Shown one piece after another: positions 1 through 8,324 of a DNA stretch of 51,052 nucleotides. The DNA lies in the NCBI GenBank assembly GCA_964458015.1, contig CAYWGR010000015.1, positions 1-51,052 of the forward strand, read 5' to 3'. The DNA is from CAYWGR01 sp964458015. GTDB taxonomy: Bacteria > Planctomycetota > Planctomycetia > Pirellulales > Thermoguttaceae. Below the pieces are notes generated by a model. That model did no database searches. It was not told where the DNA came from and was given only the letters and a program-made list of their open reading frames with translations. The translations under genes and the position numbers were made by a program. The first letter of the stretch is position 1. Every line of letters starts with the position of its first letter.

Positions 1-549
1 GTCTACGCCCGGCCTGGCAACCCACATTGAAAACACGAACGGCAGCCCTGTCCACTGCAACCACTGGTGGCCCAAGTCCCACTCGAACGCAAAATCCTCG
101 CCGAGAGGCAGCATGGCGCGATCGCCGATCAAGAGCACTGCGTCGGCTTTCGTTTCTTCGATCGAAACGCCGATCGGCAACGGCCGCGTTTCGGGCGTGA
201 GACCGAATTGTTCTTTCAGCAGAATTTTCGCCAAGGCTGCGCTGGTGCGAGAGCCTTCGTCGAGAGCCAGGGTGCGGATATTTTCGGGAGGCACGCGGCC
301 GTAGAGCTTGACGCTTCGCACGGCGCCCTCGCAAGCGATGCAGGCGTCGGAGACGATCGTGTAGCCTGGATGCCGAGCGTACTCGATCGAGGGGATCGTG
401 GCTACGTCCAGCCGTCCGGCTGCCAAGGCGTCGGCCAAGCGACTTGGCAGATCGACGACGATTTCCGCTTGCGGTGCAATCTTTGGCAGCGAAAATACCA
501 AAGGCCGCGTATTTAGATACGTCACTGCGCCAATACGAATTCCGCCCAT
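1..549 (-). CDS. mqnA: Chorismate dehydratase MqnA (menaquinone, futalosine pathway), C-terminus cut by window edge
   Basis: The reverse strand is open from an ATG at 549 to the first base of the window and encodes 183 residues. The N-terminus reads MGGIRIGAVTYLNTRPLVF, the hallmark of MqnA (IGxVxYLNTRPL), followed by a periplasmic-binding-protein-like fold (LADALAAGRLDVATIPSIEY, then a DEGSRTSAALAKILL segment). MqnA removes water from chorismate to give 3-enolpyruvylbenzoate, the first step of the futalosine route to menaquinone, in the cytoplasm. A purine-rich GAGAGAGGCGGAG directly precedes the ATG. The gene lies downstream of smc in the same direction, separated by about 240 bases that contain a strong hairpin. 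Full-length MqnA is roughly 270-290 residues, so about 90-100 residues are outside the window. No other menaquinone gene is visible. Confidence 0.9.
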   Translation of the reverse strand, partial: MGGIRIGAVTYLNTRPLVFSLPKIAPQAEIVVDLPSRLADALAAGRLDVATIPSIEYARHPGYTIVSDACIACEGAVRSVKLYGRVPPENIRTLALDEGSRTSAALAKILLKEQFGLTPETRPLPIGVSIEETKADAVLLIGDRAMLPLGEDFAFEWDLGHQWLQWTGLPFVFSMWVARPGVD

Positions 550-719
550 CTCCGCCTCTCTCGCGTTGCCGGCTCAATTTGTGAATCCTCTATTATACGA
601 AGCCGAGGCGAGCGGCAAAAGGGTGTGGGGAGAGGTGGCGGGGTTAATCAGTTTTCAATGTAGGAGATTGAGTGAAATGAACTCCAGCGTGAATTCTCCG
701 GAATATGACTGCAAATCTA

Positions 720-749
720 CGCACATTCCGGGAGCTGTTAGCTCCCGGC
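720..749. repeat. Hairpin repeat, copy 1 (possible smc terminator)
   Basis: A perfect 9-bp stem (CCGGGAGCT / AGCTCCCGG, 728-736 and 740-748) closes on a GTT loop. The 30 bases 720-749 are identical to 45163-45192, including seven bases outside the stem, so this is a dispersed repeat and not only a terminator. It sits just past the smc stop, where it could end transcription. No clear T-run follows on the minus strand, so factor-independent termination is uncertain. Confidence 0.6.
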
Positions 750-790
750 TATTGTCGCATGAACTACATCGCAATGATTGCTTGCAGTTG

Positions 791-3700
791 CTAGGCGGCT
801 TTGGTGGTTTGTTCGGCGGGCTTGGTGAGGATGTGGCCGTCGTCGCTGACGTCTTCGAAGCGGACGGAGACTTGCTTCGAGATGCCGGACTCTTGCATCG
901 TGATGCCGTAGATCGTGTTGGCGCAGGTCATCGTCTTTTTGGAATGCGTGACGATGATGAATTGGGTCCAGGCCAAGAAGCCTTGGATCACCTTGGTGAA
1001 GCGGTCGATGTTGGCCTCGTCCAACGCGGCGTCGACTTCGTCCAGCACGCAGAAGGGGCTGGGCCGGCTGCGGAAGATCGCCAACAACAGCGCCACGCAA
1101 GTCATCGTTTTCTCACCGCCGCTTAAGAGCGAGATGCTGCGCGGCTCCTTGCCGGGCGGCCGGGCGACGATTTCGATGCCGCTATCGAGAATGTCCACGT
1201 TCTCTTCCAAGATGATGTCGGCGTGTCCGCCGCCGAACAGGTCGCGGAACAACGTTTGGAAATGCCCTTTGACGACTTCCAGCGTTTCGGAAAACAGCCG
1301 CCGGCTGTCGGCGTCGATCCGTTCGATGATCTTTTCGAGCGAGCCTTTGGCCGACGAGAGGTCTTGGAATTGGTCGGCCAGCGTTTTATGGCGCGATTCG
1401 AGTTGATCGAGTTCGTCGAGCGCTTCAAGGTTTACATTGCCCAGGTTGTTGATTTTCTGGCGAAGCTCTTCGATTTCCTGCTGAACTTCCTCGCGTTGGC
1501 GCTGCTCGTCGCCGCTGGGTTCTTGTTCGAGTGCGGAAAGTTCGATGCCGTAATCCTCGCGCATGCGGTCGGCCAGGGCATTGCGTTCGAGCCGGACCTC
1601 ATTGGCCGAGAGGTCGAGCGAGTGGATTTTTTCTTCGAGTTTTCGGGTGCGGCCACGGATTTTTTGCGTCTCGGCGTTCAGATCCGCGCGACGTTGCGTC
1701 AATTCCTCGCGTTGATTGATCAGCACGACGGTTTGCGAGGCGAACGTTTCTTTACGCAGGTAAAGGTCGGCCACTTCGGCTTCGGCTTGCAAGATGCTCC
1801 GCTGGGAAGCCTCGCCGCGTTCGATGCATTCGGCCAAGCGGTCGCGCGACTCGTTGATCGCGCGGCAACGTTCCTGCTTGGTTTCCTCGAACTGTTTCAT
1901 CCGGGCACGGAAATTGCGCAACCGTTCCTCGCATTTGGCAAGATCGACTTTGATTTCGGTCGTTTCGCGACCGGCGGCCGCGCGGCGCGCTTCGAGCAAT
2001 TCGACTTGTTGCCCCAGGGCCGCGAGGGCCGACTCCATTTCGGCAAGCCCGGCGTCCATTTGATTGCGTTTTTCGCGGGCTTCGGTCAGACGTTGCTGTG
2101 CGTTGTTGTGCTGAACGTCGGCCGCCTGCAATTCGGCTTCCAACGCAACGCACTGATGGCTGAACTGCGAACGGCGTTCCTCGGTCGTAGTGACGGCAAA
2201 ACGAATATCGGCCAGCGCATCCACTGCTTGCCGATGTTCGGAATTACACTGATCGACTTGGATTTGTTGTTCCGAGATCTGTTTGGCCAAGGCGGCAAGA
2301 TTTTGTTGGGCCGCATCAATCGCCGCCTGCGAATCGATCAATTGCGACTGCAAAGCGCGCAACTGACTGCGTCGCGAAATGAGTCCGGTCGAGGCGTTTC
2401 GCGGGCCGACGACCAGCGTGCCGTCGGGTTCGAGCAATTCGCCCGACAGCGTGACATAACGCAATCCACGGCCGAAGGAATGGGCCATTTGCATGGCGTG
2501 GGCCAGATTTTCGACGAACCACGTGCGGTTCAACAAGCGTTGTGCCAGTGGAACGAATCGGGATTCTGTTTCGACAAAGCGGTCGGCCCGGCCCAAGACG
2601 CCCTGACGCCCTTCCAAATTCGGCGAGCCGGGCGCCTCGCCCTGCGAGGTAGGAACGCCCAAGTCGAGCCAGAGGAAACCGACTCGGCCGCCCAGGCGGC
2701 TGGATTCGGATTGCAAAAAGTTGAGCAGCTCGACGCTTTGATTCACGACGACATGCTGCGAAGCCTGACCCAATGCGATTTCTACGAGCGGGGCCGCTTC
2801 CACGCTTACATGGAAAACGTCGGCCGCCAAACCGCAAACCGAGCGAAACACGATATCGGCGGGATCGGCCGCTCGGGCTAGAACTTCCTTGACGCCCGCA
2901 CTCAAACCTTCATGCCGTCGCACGAGTTCGTCTAAAACCGCGGCCCGCTCGGCCGTTGCACTATGGCGCTGCCGCAGTTCCGACAATTGGTTTTGCTGGT
3001 CGCTTTGCCGCCGGCGAAGTTCGGTAAGAAGTTCCTGAGCCTGGGTTGCTCGATGCGCTGATCGCTCGGTTGCTGCCGTCGCCTGCTCGTGCGTATGGTG
3101 TAACTGATCGAGTTCCTGTTGCAGGGCGTCCAGCGTGCGGTTGAGTTCGGCGATCCGCTCGGTGCAGCGTTGTTGCGCGGCGGTTGCGGCGGCGGCTTGG
3201 CTTTCGAGCGCGCTGATTTCGTTTCCCAATGCAGCGGCTTGACGCATCTGCTGCATGTGGGCGTTGCGTCGCTGTTGATTTTCGCCTCGGAGGCGGTCGA
3301 GCGATGTCATGGTCTCGGTCAATCCGCGTTCGGCTTCGGCCAGGCGTTTGGCGGTATCGCGATAGTTTTCCTCGGCCGCTTGCGTTGCGTCGGCCGTTTC
3401 TTGCAATTGCTGCTGAACATCGCCGGCACGCGTGTTCATGGCCGCGAGTTGACGGCGATAGCGGTTTACCTCCTGTTCCAAATCGAGGCTTCGGGCGCGT
3501 TGATGTTCGATGGTCGATTCGGCGGCGGCGATACGTTCGCGGTTGGCGGCGATTTGCGATTCCGACTCGCGGATTTTTTCGGTGATTTGTGCGGCATCGG
3601 CGTCGATTTCGAGAAGTTGGGCCTCGAACTGCTCGGCTTCGGCCGCGGCTGCATCGCGATTGTCGCGAAGGGCTTGCAGCTCGGCTTCCAACTCGACAAG

Positions 3701-4417
3701 CCGGCTGGTCAAACGTTTCCAATCGACCTGGCCGACTTGCGTTCGGAGTTCTTGCAAGCGGTCGGCATATTCCTTATAGCGGCGCGCCTTGCCGGCTTGA
3801 TTTCGCACGCCGCGCAGGCGATTTTCAACTTCATCGACGATATCCGACAATCGGAGCAAGTTTTGCTGTACACGTTCGAGCCGTCGGAGGGCTTCGAGTT
3901 TGCGGATTTTGAAGCGGCTGATCCCGGCGGCTTCCTCGAAGATTACGCGGCGGTCCTTGGCCGAGGATTGCAGCAAAACATCGACTTTCCCCTGCTCGAT
4001 CACGCTGTAGGCTTGCGTGCCCATGCCGGTGCCGGAAAGCAAATCGCGAATATCGCGGAGCCGGGACGGATTGCGGTTGACCAGATATTCGCCCTCGCCG
4101 CTGCGATAAACGCGCCGGGTAATTTGGACTTCCGGCGCATCGACGGCCAGCAAATGCTTCGAGTTGTCGAAAGTCAGCGTGATTTCGGCGGCGTTCATCG
4201 CCCGGCGCGTGCCGGAGCCGTTGAAAATCACATCGGCCATCTCGCGGCCGCGCAGGCTTTTGACGCTTTGCTCGCCAAGCGCCCATTTGATGGCGTCCAC
4301 GACATTCGATTTGCCCGATCCGTTGGGGCCGACGACGACCGTGACGCCTTGAGGGAACTCGAACCGCGTCCGGTCGGCGAAGCTCTTAAAACCGACGAGT
4401 TCAAGTGCCTTGAGCAT
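791..4417 (-). CDS. smc: Chromosome segregation ATPase SMC
   Basis: This encodes a 1208-residue protein, the usual length for bacterial SMC. The N-terminal head carries Walker A GPNGSGKS at residues 30-37. Two long coiled-coil arms (about 170-500 and 690-1030) flank a hinge domain at about 510-680. The C-terminal head has the ABC signature LLSGGEKTM at about 1097 and Walker B CVLDEVDAALDEAN, with the catalytic D1126-E1127. SMC dimers bind and load onto DNA near the origin with ScpA/ScpB to organise and segregate the nucleoid. scpA and scpB are not in the window. The ATG at 4417 starts MLKALELVGFKSFAD, the canonical family N-terminus. It follows the FlgI-like gene by 81 bases in the same direction, so they may be co-transcribed. 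Long open frames on the opposite strand are coding shadows. Confidence 0.97.
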   Translation of the reverse strand: MLKALELVGFKSFADRTRFEFPQGVTVVVGPNGSGKSNVVDAIKWALGEQSVKSLRGREMADVIFNGSGTRRAMNAAEITLTFDNSKHLLAVDAPEVQITRRVYRSGEGEYLVNRNPSRLRDIRDLLSGTGMGTQAYSVIEQGKVDVLLQSSAKDRRVIFEEAAGISRFKIRKLEALRRLERVQQNLLRLSDIVDEVENRLRGVRNQAGKARRYKEYADRLQELRTQVGQVDWKRLTSRLVELEAELQALRDNRDAAAAEAEQFEAQLLEIDADAAQITEKIRESESQIAANRERIAAAESTIEHQRARSLDLEQEVNRYRRQLAAMNTRAGDVQQQLQETADATQAAEENYRDTAKRLAEAERGLTETMTSLDRLRGENQQRRNAHMQQMRQAAALGNEISALESQAAAATAAQQRCTERIAELNRTLDALQQELDQLHHTHEQATAATERSAHRATQAQELLTELRRRQSDQQNQLSELRQRHSATAERAAVLDELVRRHEGLSAGVKEVLARAADPADIVFRSVCGLAADVFHVSVEAAPLVEIALGQASQHVVVNQSVELLNFLQSESSRLGGRVGFLWLDLGVPTSQGEAPGSPNLEGRQGVLGRADRFVETESRFVPLAQRLLNRTWFVENLAHAMQMAHSFGRGLRYVTLSGELLEPDGTLVVGPRNASTGLISRRSQLRALQSQLIDSQAAIDAAQQNLAALAKQISEQQIQVDQCNSEHRQAVDALADIRFAVTTTEERRSQFSHQCVALEAELQAADVQHNNAQQRLTEAREKRNQMDAGLAEMESALAALGQQVELLEARRAAAGRETTEIKVDLAKCEERLRNFRARMKQFEETKQERCRAINESRDRLAECIERGEASQRSILQAEAEVADLYLRKETFASQTVVLINQREELTQRRADLNAETQKIRGRTRKLEEKIHSLDLSANEVRLERNALADRMREDYGIELSALEQEPSGDEQRQREEVQQEIEELRQKINNLGNVNLEALDELDQLESRHKTLADQFQDLSSAKGSLEKIIERIDADSRRLFSETLEVVKGHFQTLFRDLFGGGHADIILEENVDILDSGIEIVARPPGKEPRSISLLSGGEKTMTCVALLLAIFRSRPSPFCVLDEVDAALDEANIDRFTKVIQGFLAWTQFIIVTHSKKTMTCANTIYGITMQESGISKQVSVRFEDVSDDGHILTKPAEQTTKAA

Positions 4418-4498
4418 GGGAAGATCGTGCTATTGCGAGTCGGATACCTAGGACGCGAAAGGAGCAATAGGAGCAATAATTGTCGGAAATGTGAAACA

Positions 4499-6349
4499 CT
4501 ACCCGCCGAACATTTTTGCAAAGAACCCTTTCTTCGGCTTGTTCTCTTCGGCTTCGGCATTTTTTTCCTCTTCGGCTGCTTTTGCAGCCGCGGCTTCGGC
4601 CGAGATTTCGGATCCGCCGCGTTTGGCAAATAGATCCGGCATTGGTCGAGCCGGCTTGGCCTTGCCTTTTTCGTCCGAGTTTTCCGTGTCGGGCACGCTC
4701 TTTTCGGTTTCGTTGCCCGATTCCTCTTCGGCGATGCGATCGTAAGAACGACCGGCCTCGGGCAAGGCATCCACCTCGAATCGCGACGCCAGCGATCCCG
4801 AGGTTTTCGCCTCTTGCAATGCTTGGACGATATCGGGATACGTTCCGCCCAGGTCGATAATGGCGCGGATCACATCGTCTACGTTCGTCGAAACGATTCG
4901 TTTCTGGTCGCCTTCCTGGACCGAGTATTTGCTTACGGAGATTTCGTTGCCGCCGGCGCTGTTGACCATGATGGTATTTCCGGCATTGACGGCCAGCGGC
5001 GTTTGGAGTTTCTGGCCTTGTCCGAAAATGACGATCTCGGGTAAGCGGCTGCGCGTGACGTGGATCATCGGCGGGCCGGCAACGTCGAGGACGTGATAGT
5101 GGAACTGTCCGCCGGGTTTTTCACCCTTGACCAAAGGATCACGTTCGTTCATTGCCCAAAGTGCGCGGAAAGCGCCGTAACGCGTTTCGGCGCTGGGGGA
5201 TGCGAGCAGGTCGCGGAGCTGCTCGTAGGCTGCGAAATCTTGCATGGCGCTGAGGGCGGTCAACGCATAAACGCGGAAGGCCGGCTGATCGCGTGCAATG
5301 AGTCCCAGCGGTTCGGCCGCTTCGTGACGGTCGAGATACGCCAAGGTTTCGGCGGCGTAGAATTGCACTTCCGGATCCTTCGCCTTCACGCCCTTGAGCA
5401 AAATATCGATGCCCTCGGCGCCGACGGCTTCAAGCTGCACGGCCGCGTCGGCGGCAGTCTCGGGATTGAGCAACTCGCCTTCGAGCGAGGAAATACGCTG
5501 CATGCGCTCGGGCGCGGTTTCGGAAATGGAAACGGCACGAACCACCTGCATATAGCGGGTGATGTTGTCTTTATAGCGAGGATGGACCTTCAACTCGATG
5601 AGTTCGTCGGTTTTCGCCTTGGCGACGCCTTCCTTGTGTCCGTTGCTGAAGGTATTGAAGCGTTTGTTGACGGCGTTGGCGACCTTCGAGCTGTTCATGA
5701 CGCTCTTATGTTCGGGCGTGATGACGAGTCCCAGATCACGCGATTTCATGGCGATGCCGCCGCCGAGAATGCGTCCGCGACACGCGGCGATATGGTCTTT
5801 CTTGGGATCGGCCGTGGGATCGACCATCACGGGGCCCTGCGCTTTGGCCAGCGTCGTTCCTCGATGGAGCCGGGCTTCCAGCACGGCCGATTCGCTCAGC
5901 CGCGTTTCGAGCAGGTAGCCGCCGCGCAGACTCGTGGTTTCGCTTTGAGAAGGAATGCGCACTTCGATGTCGAAGCGATCGCCTGTTTGAATGCCCGGCC
6001 GGAGCCATGCTTGCACCAAGACCAAGGAAGTGTCGCCGGATGCAAGAATATTATTCGGATTCGTGACGCCGCGTCTCTGCATCTCTTCGAGCAGCGCGGC
6101 GCGTTGCGGCGAAGGGCTTGGGTCGCTGCCCGTGCCGTGCAGGCCGGTCACCAATCCCACCGCGTCGATGCGCACGGTGTGCATTCCAGTTGGGACGGCC
6201 ATATCGCCGACCAAGCGTGGCGAATGGATTTCCTCGGCGACCGGCTCGTCGGGACTTTGCGAACGCATCGTTCCGTTGAACCAAGAACATCCCCCAAGGC
6301 TCATCGCAGCCGTGCTGGATGCGATCCATAAAAATTGGCGACGTTTCAT
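4499..6349 (-). CDS. FlgI-like (P-ring fold) lipoprotein with HEAT-type repeats
   Basis: A protein of 616 residues. Start chosen at ATG 6349 (MKRRQFLW) because AAGGAAG sits just upstream and a lipoprotein signal follows: a hydrophobic stretch and the lipobox LGGC, putting the acylated cysteine near residue 21. Residues about 45-300 resemble flagellar P-ring protein FlgI: VGLVTGLHGTGSDP, a RPGIQTGDRFDIEVRIPS stretch, SLRGGYLLET and AQGP blocks. Residues about 300-460 are alpha-helical HEAT-like repeats (VQFYAAETLAYLDRHEA, ETRYGAFRALWAMNERDP). The last 60 residues are charged, Ala/Glu-rich and end KKGFFAKMFGG. True FlgI is about 350-380 residues, is not a lipoprotein and lies among flagellar genes; none are present here. 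An envelope role is inferred; the function is unknown. Automatic annotation would probably call it FlgI. Confidence 0.82.
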   Translation of the reverse strand: MKRRQFLWIASSTAAMSLGGCSWFNGTMRSQSPDEPVAEEIHSPRLVGDMAVPTGMHTVRIDAVGLVTGLHGTGSDPSPSPQRAALLEEMQRRGVTNPNNILASGDTSLVLVQAWLRPGIQTGDRFDIEVRIPSQSETTSLRGGYLLETRLSESAVLEARLHRGTTLAKAQGPVMVDPTADPKKDHIAACRGRILGGGIAMKSRDLGLVITPEHKSVMNSSKVANAVNKRFNTFSNGHKEGVAKAKTDELIELKVHPRYKDNITRYMQVVRAVSISETAPERMQRISSLEGELLNPETAADAAVQLEAVGAEGIDILLKGVKAKDPEVQFYAAETLAYLDRHEAAEPLGLIARDQPAFRVYALTALSAMQDFAAYEQLRDLLASPSAETRYGAFRALWAMNERDPLVKGEKPGGQFHYHVLDVAGPPMIHVTRSRLPEIVIFGQGQKLQTPLAVNAGNTIMVNSAGGNEISVSKYSVQEGDQKRIVSTNVDDVIRAIIDLGGTYPDIVQALQEAKTSGSLASRFEVDALPEAGRSYDRIAEEESGNETEKSVPDTENSDEKGKAKPARPMPDLFAKRGGSEISAEAAAAKAAEEEKNAEAEENKPKKGFFAKMFGG

Positions 6350-6528
6350 GCTTCCTTGCACTCCGTCCTGAATCAAGAGATTCCAACGAGAAAAGAGGCG
6401 CAACGACATCCTTGTCATCCGCCGGAGAATCTCGCGGTGGGGAACAATAGTGATTTCAGCCCGTTGGGTCAAGAGTGAAGAAATATCTATAGATTGCGAT
6501 ATTGCAAAAAACGGGCAAGATGGGTGCT

Positions 6529-6765
6529 TTACGGCGGGTCGTAGCCGCCGGGATTCCAGGGATGGCAGCGGCAGATGCGCCATAAGCCGCGCAGGGATCC
6601 GCGGATCGCACCGTATTTTCGCACCGATTCGATGAAATACTCGCTGCAACTCGGCACGAACCGGCAGCGTTGTCCGAGAGCGGGGCTGATTAACCACTGA
6701 TAAAGCCGCACCAATCCTATCAGCAGCCAGGCGGGCACGTTCAGCAGCGTGCGAAATAGGTTCAT
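6529..6765 (-). CDS. yidD: Membrane protein insertion efficiency factor YidD
   Basis: A 78-residue protein starting MNLFRTLLNVPAWLLIG. It has the family landmarks: an N-terminal amphipathic/hydrophobic helix (IGLVRLYQWLISPALG), the cysteine cluster CRFVPSCSEY, and GLWRICRCHPWNPGGYDPP at the C-terminus. YidD is a small inner-membrane-associated protein that assists YidC-dependent insertion. Its ATG overlaps the rnpA stop in an ATGA junction, so translation is probably coupled; the longer in-frame extension upstream lies inside rnpA and is not needed. The rnpA-yidD order is conserved across bacteria. The usual next gene, yidC, is absent; a FlgI-like gene follows after 179 bases. Confidence 0.93.
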   Translation of the reverse strand: MNLFRTLLNVPAWLLIGLVRLYQWLISPALGQRCRFVPSCSEYFIESVRKYGAIRGSLRGLWRICRCHPWNPGGYDPP

Positions 6766-7112
6766 GGCATTTTTCTCGCCACGCGGCCGGCCAGACGCGG
6801 CAACGATTCCAATAATGCCTTCAACGTCGGCTCGACGCCGGGCCGAGGAATCACGACCAAATCCACGCCCTGCGGAAGCCGTGAACGACATTGACGAAAC
6901 GCTTCACGCAGCAACCGTTTCCAGCGGTTGCGCACGACGGCGCAGCCCAAGCGTCGCGAGGCCGAAATGCCTAGTCGCGCGTGGGGCAAGTCGTTGGGAA
7001 AGCCGAACACGACGATCAGCGGATCGGCCGCGCTGCTGCGACGTTTGTAAGCTCGCTGATAATCAGCCGAGCGACGGATGCGGCATTGCGGCGGGAATCG
7101 CAAGTCGGTCAT
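6762..7112 (-). CDS. rnpA: Ribonuclease P protein component
   Basis: A 116-residue basic protein, typical RnpA length, starting MTDLRFPPQCRIRRSADYQR. It carries the diagnostic RNA-binding signature RNRWKRLLREAFRQ (about residues 61-74), preceded by ARLGISASRRLGCAVV. RnpA binds the catalytic RNase P RNA and helps cut tRNA 5' leaders. The start lies 2 bases after the stop of the dnaJ-like gene, and the stop overlaps the yidD start, so the three genes form one unit. rpmH (ribosomal protein L34), the usual upstream partner, is replaced here by the dnaJ-like gene. Confidence 0.95.
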   Translation of the reverse strand: MTDLRFPPQCRIRRSADYQRAYKRRSSAADPLIVVFGFPNDLPHARLGISASRRLGCAVVRNRWKRLLREAFRQCRSRLPQGVDLVVIPRPGVEPTLKALLESLPRLAGRVARKMP

Positions 7113-7114
7113 GC

Positions 7115-8113
7115 TTACCACTGCAAATCTTTGCGAGGATCTTGGGTATAATGTTCGTCGATCTGGCGAATCGCCTGGCGGTCGGCATCCGAAAGCTGCT
7201 TGGGCAAAATGATTTGGATTTCGGCCAAGAGATCGCCGGCCGTGCCGGTTTTCGCGGCCACGCCGTGCCCTTTGACTCGCAATTTGACGCCGCTGGAGGA
7301 GCCGGCAGGGACTTTGAGAGCGATCTTTCCGCGCGGCGTCGGAATATCGATCTTCGCACCTGCGGCCGCCTCGCCCAAGGTGACCGGCACGCGCACAAGC
7401 AATTGATTGCCGTGACGTTGGAACCAAGGATGCGGCTCTACATGAACCGTCAAGATGATGTCGCCGGGCGTGCCGCCTCGACCGGCCGGTTGTCCCTGGC
7501 CGCGAATGCGGATTTTTTTGCCTTCGTCAACACCGGCGGGAATTTTCACGACGATGGTTTCGGTTTTGCCGGTGGGACGTTGAACGGCAATTTGCGTTTC
7601 ACCCCCGACGACCGCTGTGTTGAAGGGGATGGTAATTTCGTGAAGCAGATCTTCGCCTTTTCGTTGAGCGCCGGAGGTCTTGCGCCCCCTACCGGAACCG
7701 CGGCGGAATTGGCCGAAAAGATCGGCGAACCCGCCGCCGCCTTCCTGGCCGAAACGCTCGTTAAGAAATTGACTTAAATCGATATCTTCCGGATTGAAGC
7801 CTGCGGCGCCTTCGCCACCGGCACCGCCGTTGGGCGTCCACGTCCGGGGATGTGGTCCGCCGCGGCCGGGTTGAGGTCCGCCCGCGCCCATGGTCTCGAA
7901 TGAACTGCCGTAGCGATCGTACATTTCCCTTTTTTCGGGATTATTAAGAACGTCGAAGGCCGCTTGAACTTGTTGAAACTTTTTCTTGGCGGTTTTATCG
8001 TTTGGATTCATGTCGGGATGGTGTTTGCGCGCCAGATCCCGGTAGGCTTTCTGAATTTCCGCCTGGGAAGCGTTTTTCGGCACTCCTAGCGTCTTGTAAT
8101 AGTCCTCAGCCAT
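7115..8113 (-). CDS. DnaJ-class chaperone without zinc finger (CbpA-like)
   Basis: A protein of 332 residues from ATG 8113 (MAEDYYKTLGVPKNAS). The J domain spans about residues 5-70, with the HPD motif at 32-34 that stimulates the DnaK ATPase. A Gly/Pro-rich linker follows (about 75-150). The rest is a DnaJ C-terminal substrate-binding domain (about 165-320; GDIILTVHVEPHPWFQRHG, FNTAVVGGETQIAV). There are no CxxCxGxG repeats, so this is the CbpA/DnaJB class, not canonical DnaJ. A TTG five codons upstream is an alternative start; a GGAG lies about 16 bases before the ATG, which is distant. It begins a tight unit with rnpA and yidD. No dnaK or grpE is nearby. Confidence 0.9.
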   Translation of the reverse strand: MAEDYYKTLGVPKNASQAEIQKAYRDLARKHHPDMNPNDKTAKKKFQQVQAAFDVLNNPEKREMYDRYGSSFETMGAGGPQPGRGGPHPRTWTPNGGAGGEGAAGFNPEDIDLSQFLNERFGQEGGGGFADLFGQFRRGSGRGRKTSGAQRKGEDLLHEITIPFNTAVVGGETQIAVQRPTGKTETIVVKIPAGVDEGKKIRIRGQGQPAGRGGTPGDIILTVHVEPHPWFQRHGNQLLVRVPVTLGEAAAGAKIDIPTPRGKIALKVPAGSSSGVKLRVKGHGVAAKTGTAGDLLAEIQIILPKQLSDADRQAIRQIDEHYTQDPRKDLQW

Positions 8114-8324
8114 GATGTTTTGTCGCAAGCTCCATGACAGTGTCGTTCGGATTCAATCAATCTTATCCTAGCAATAACATTATGTAGCTATTGTAGGATG
8201 GAATAGCTTTTCATCAAGCCGGACTTGATCCACCGCAGGGGGGTATTGCTGTATGCTAGAATTCTTGTGTTTGCAAGCATCCTGCCCGATAACACATTCC
8301 TGCGATTGTTTTTCGTGATTTCCC

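Noticed and set aside
1223..2881. A 552-codon open frame on the plus strand opposite smc (and similar long frames at 3119-4633 and 5060-6331)
   Set aside because: They mirror strong minus-strand genes with clear motifs, show low-complexity antisense composition and have no recognisable domains; they are shadows of GC-rich codon use.
4499..6697. The longer 732-residue form of the FlgI-like protein
   Set aside because: The upstream extension lacks a ribosome site, overlaps yidD at 6529-6697 and would bury the lipoprotein signal; the start at 6349 is clearly better.
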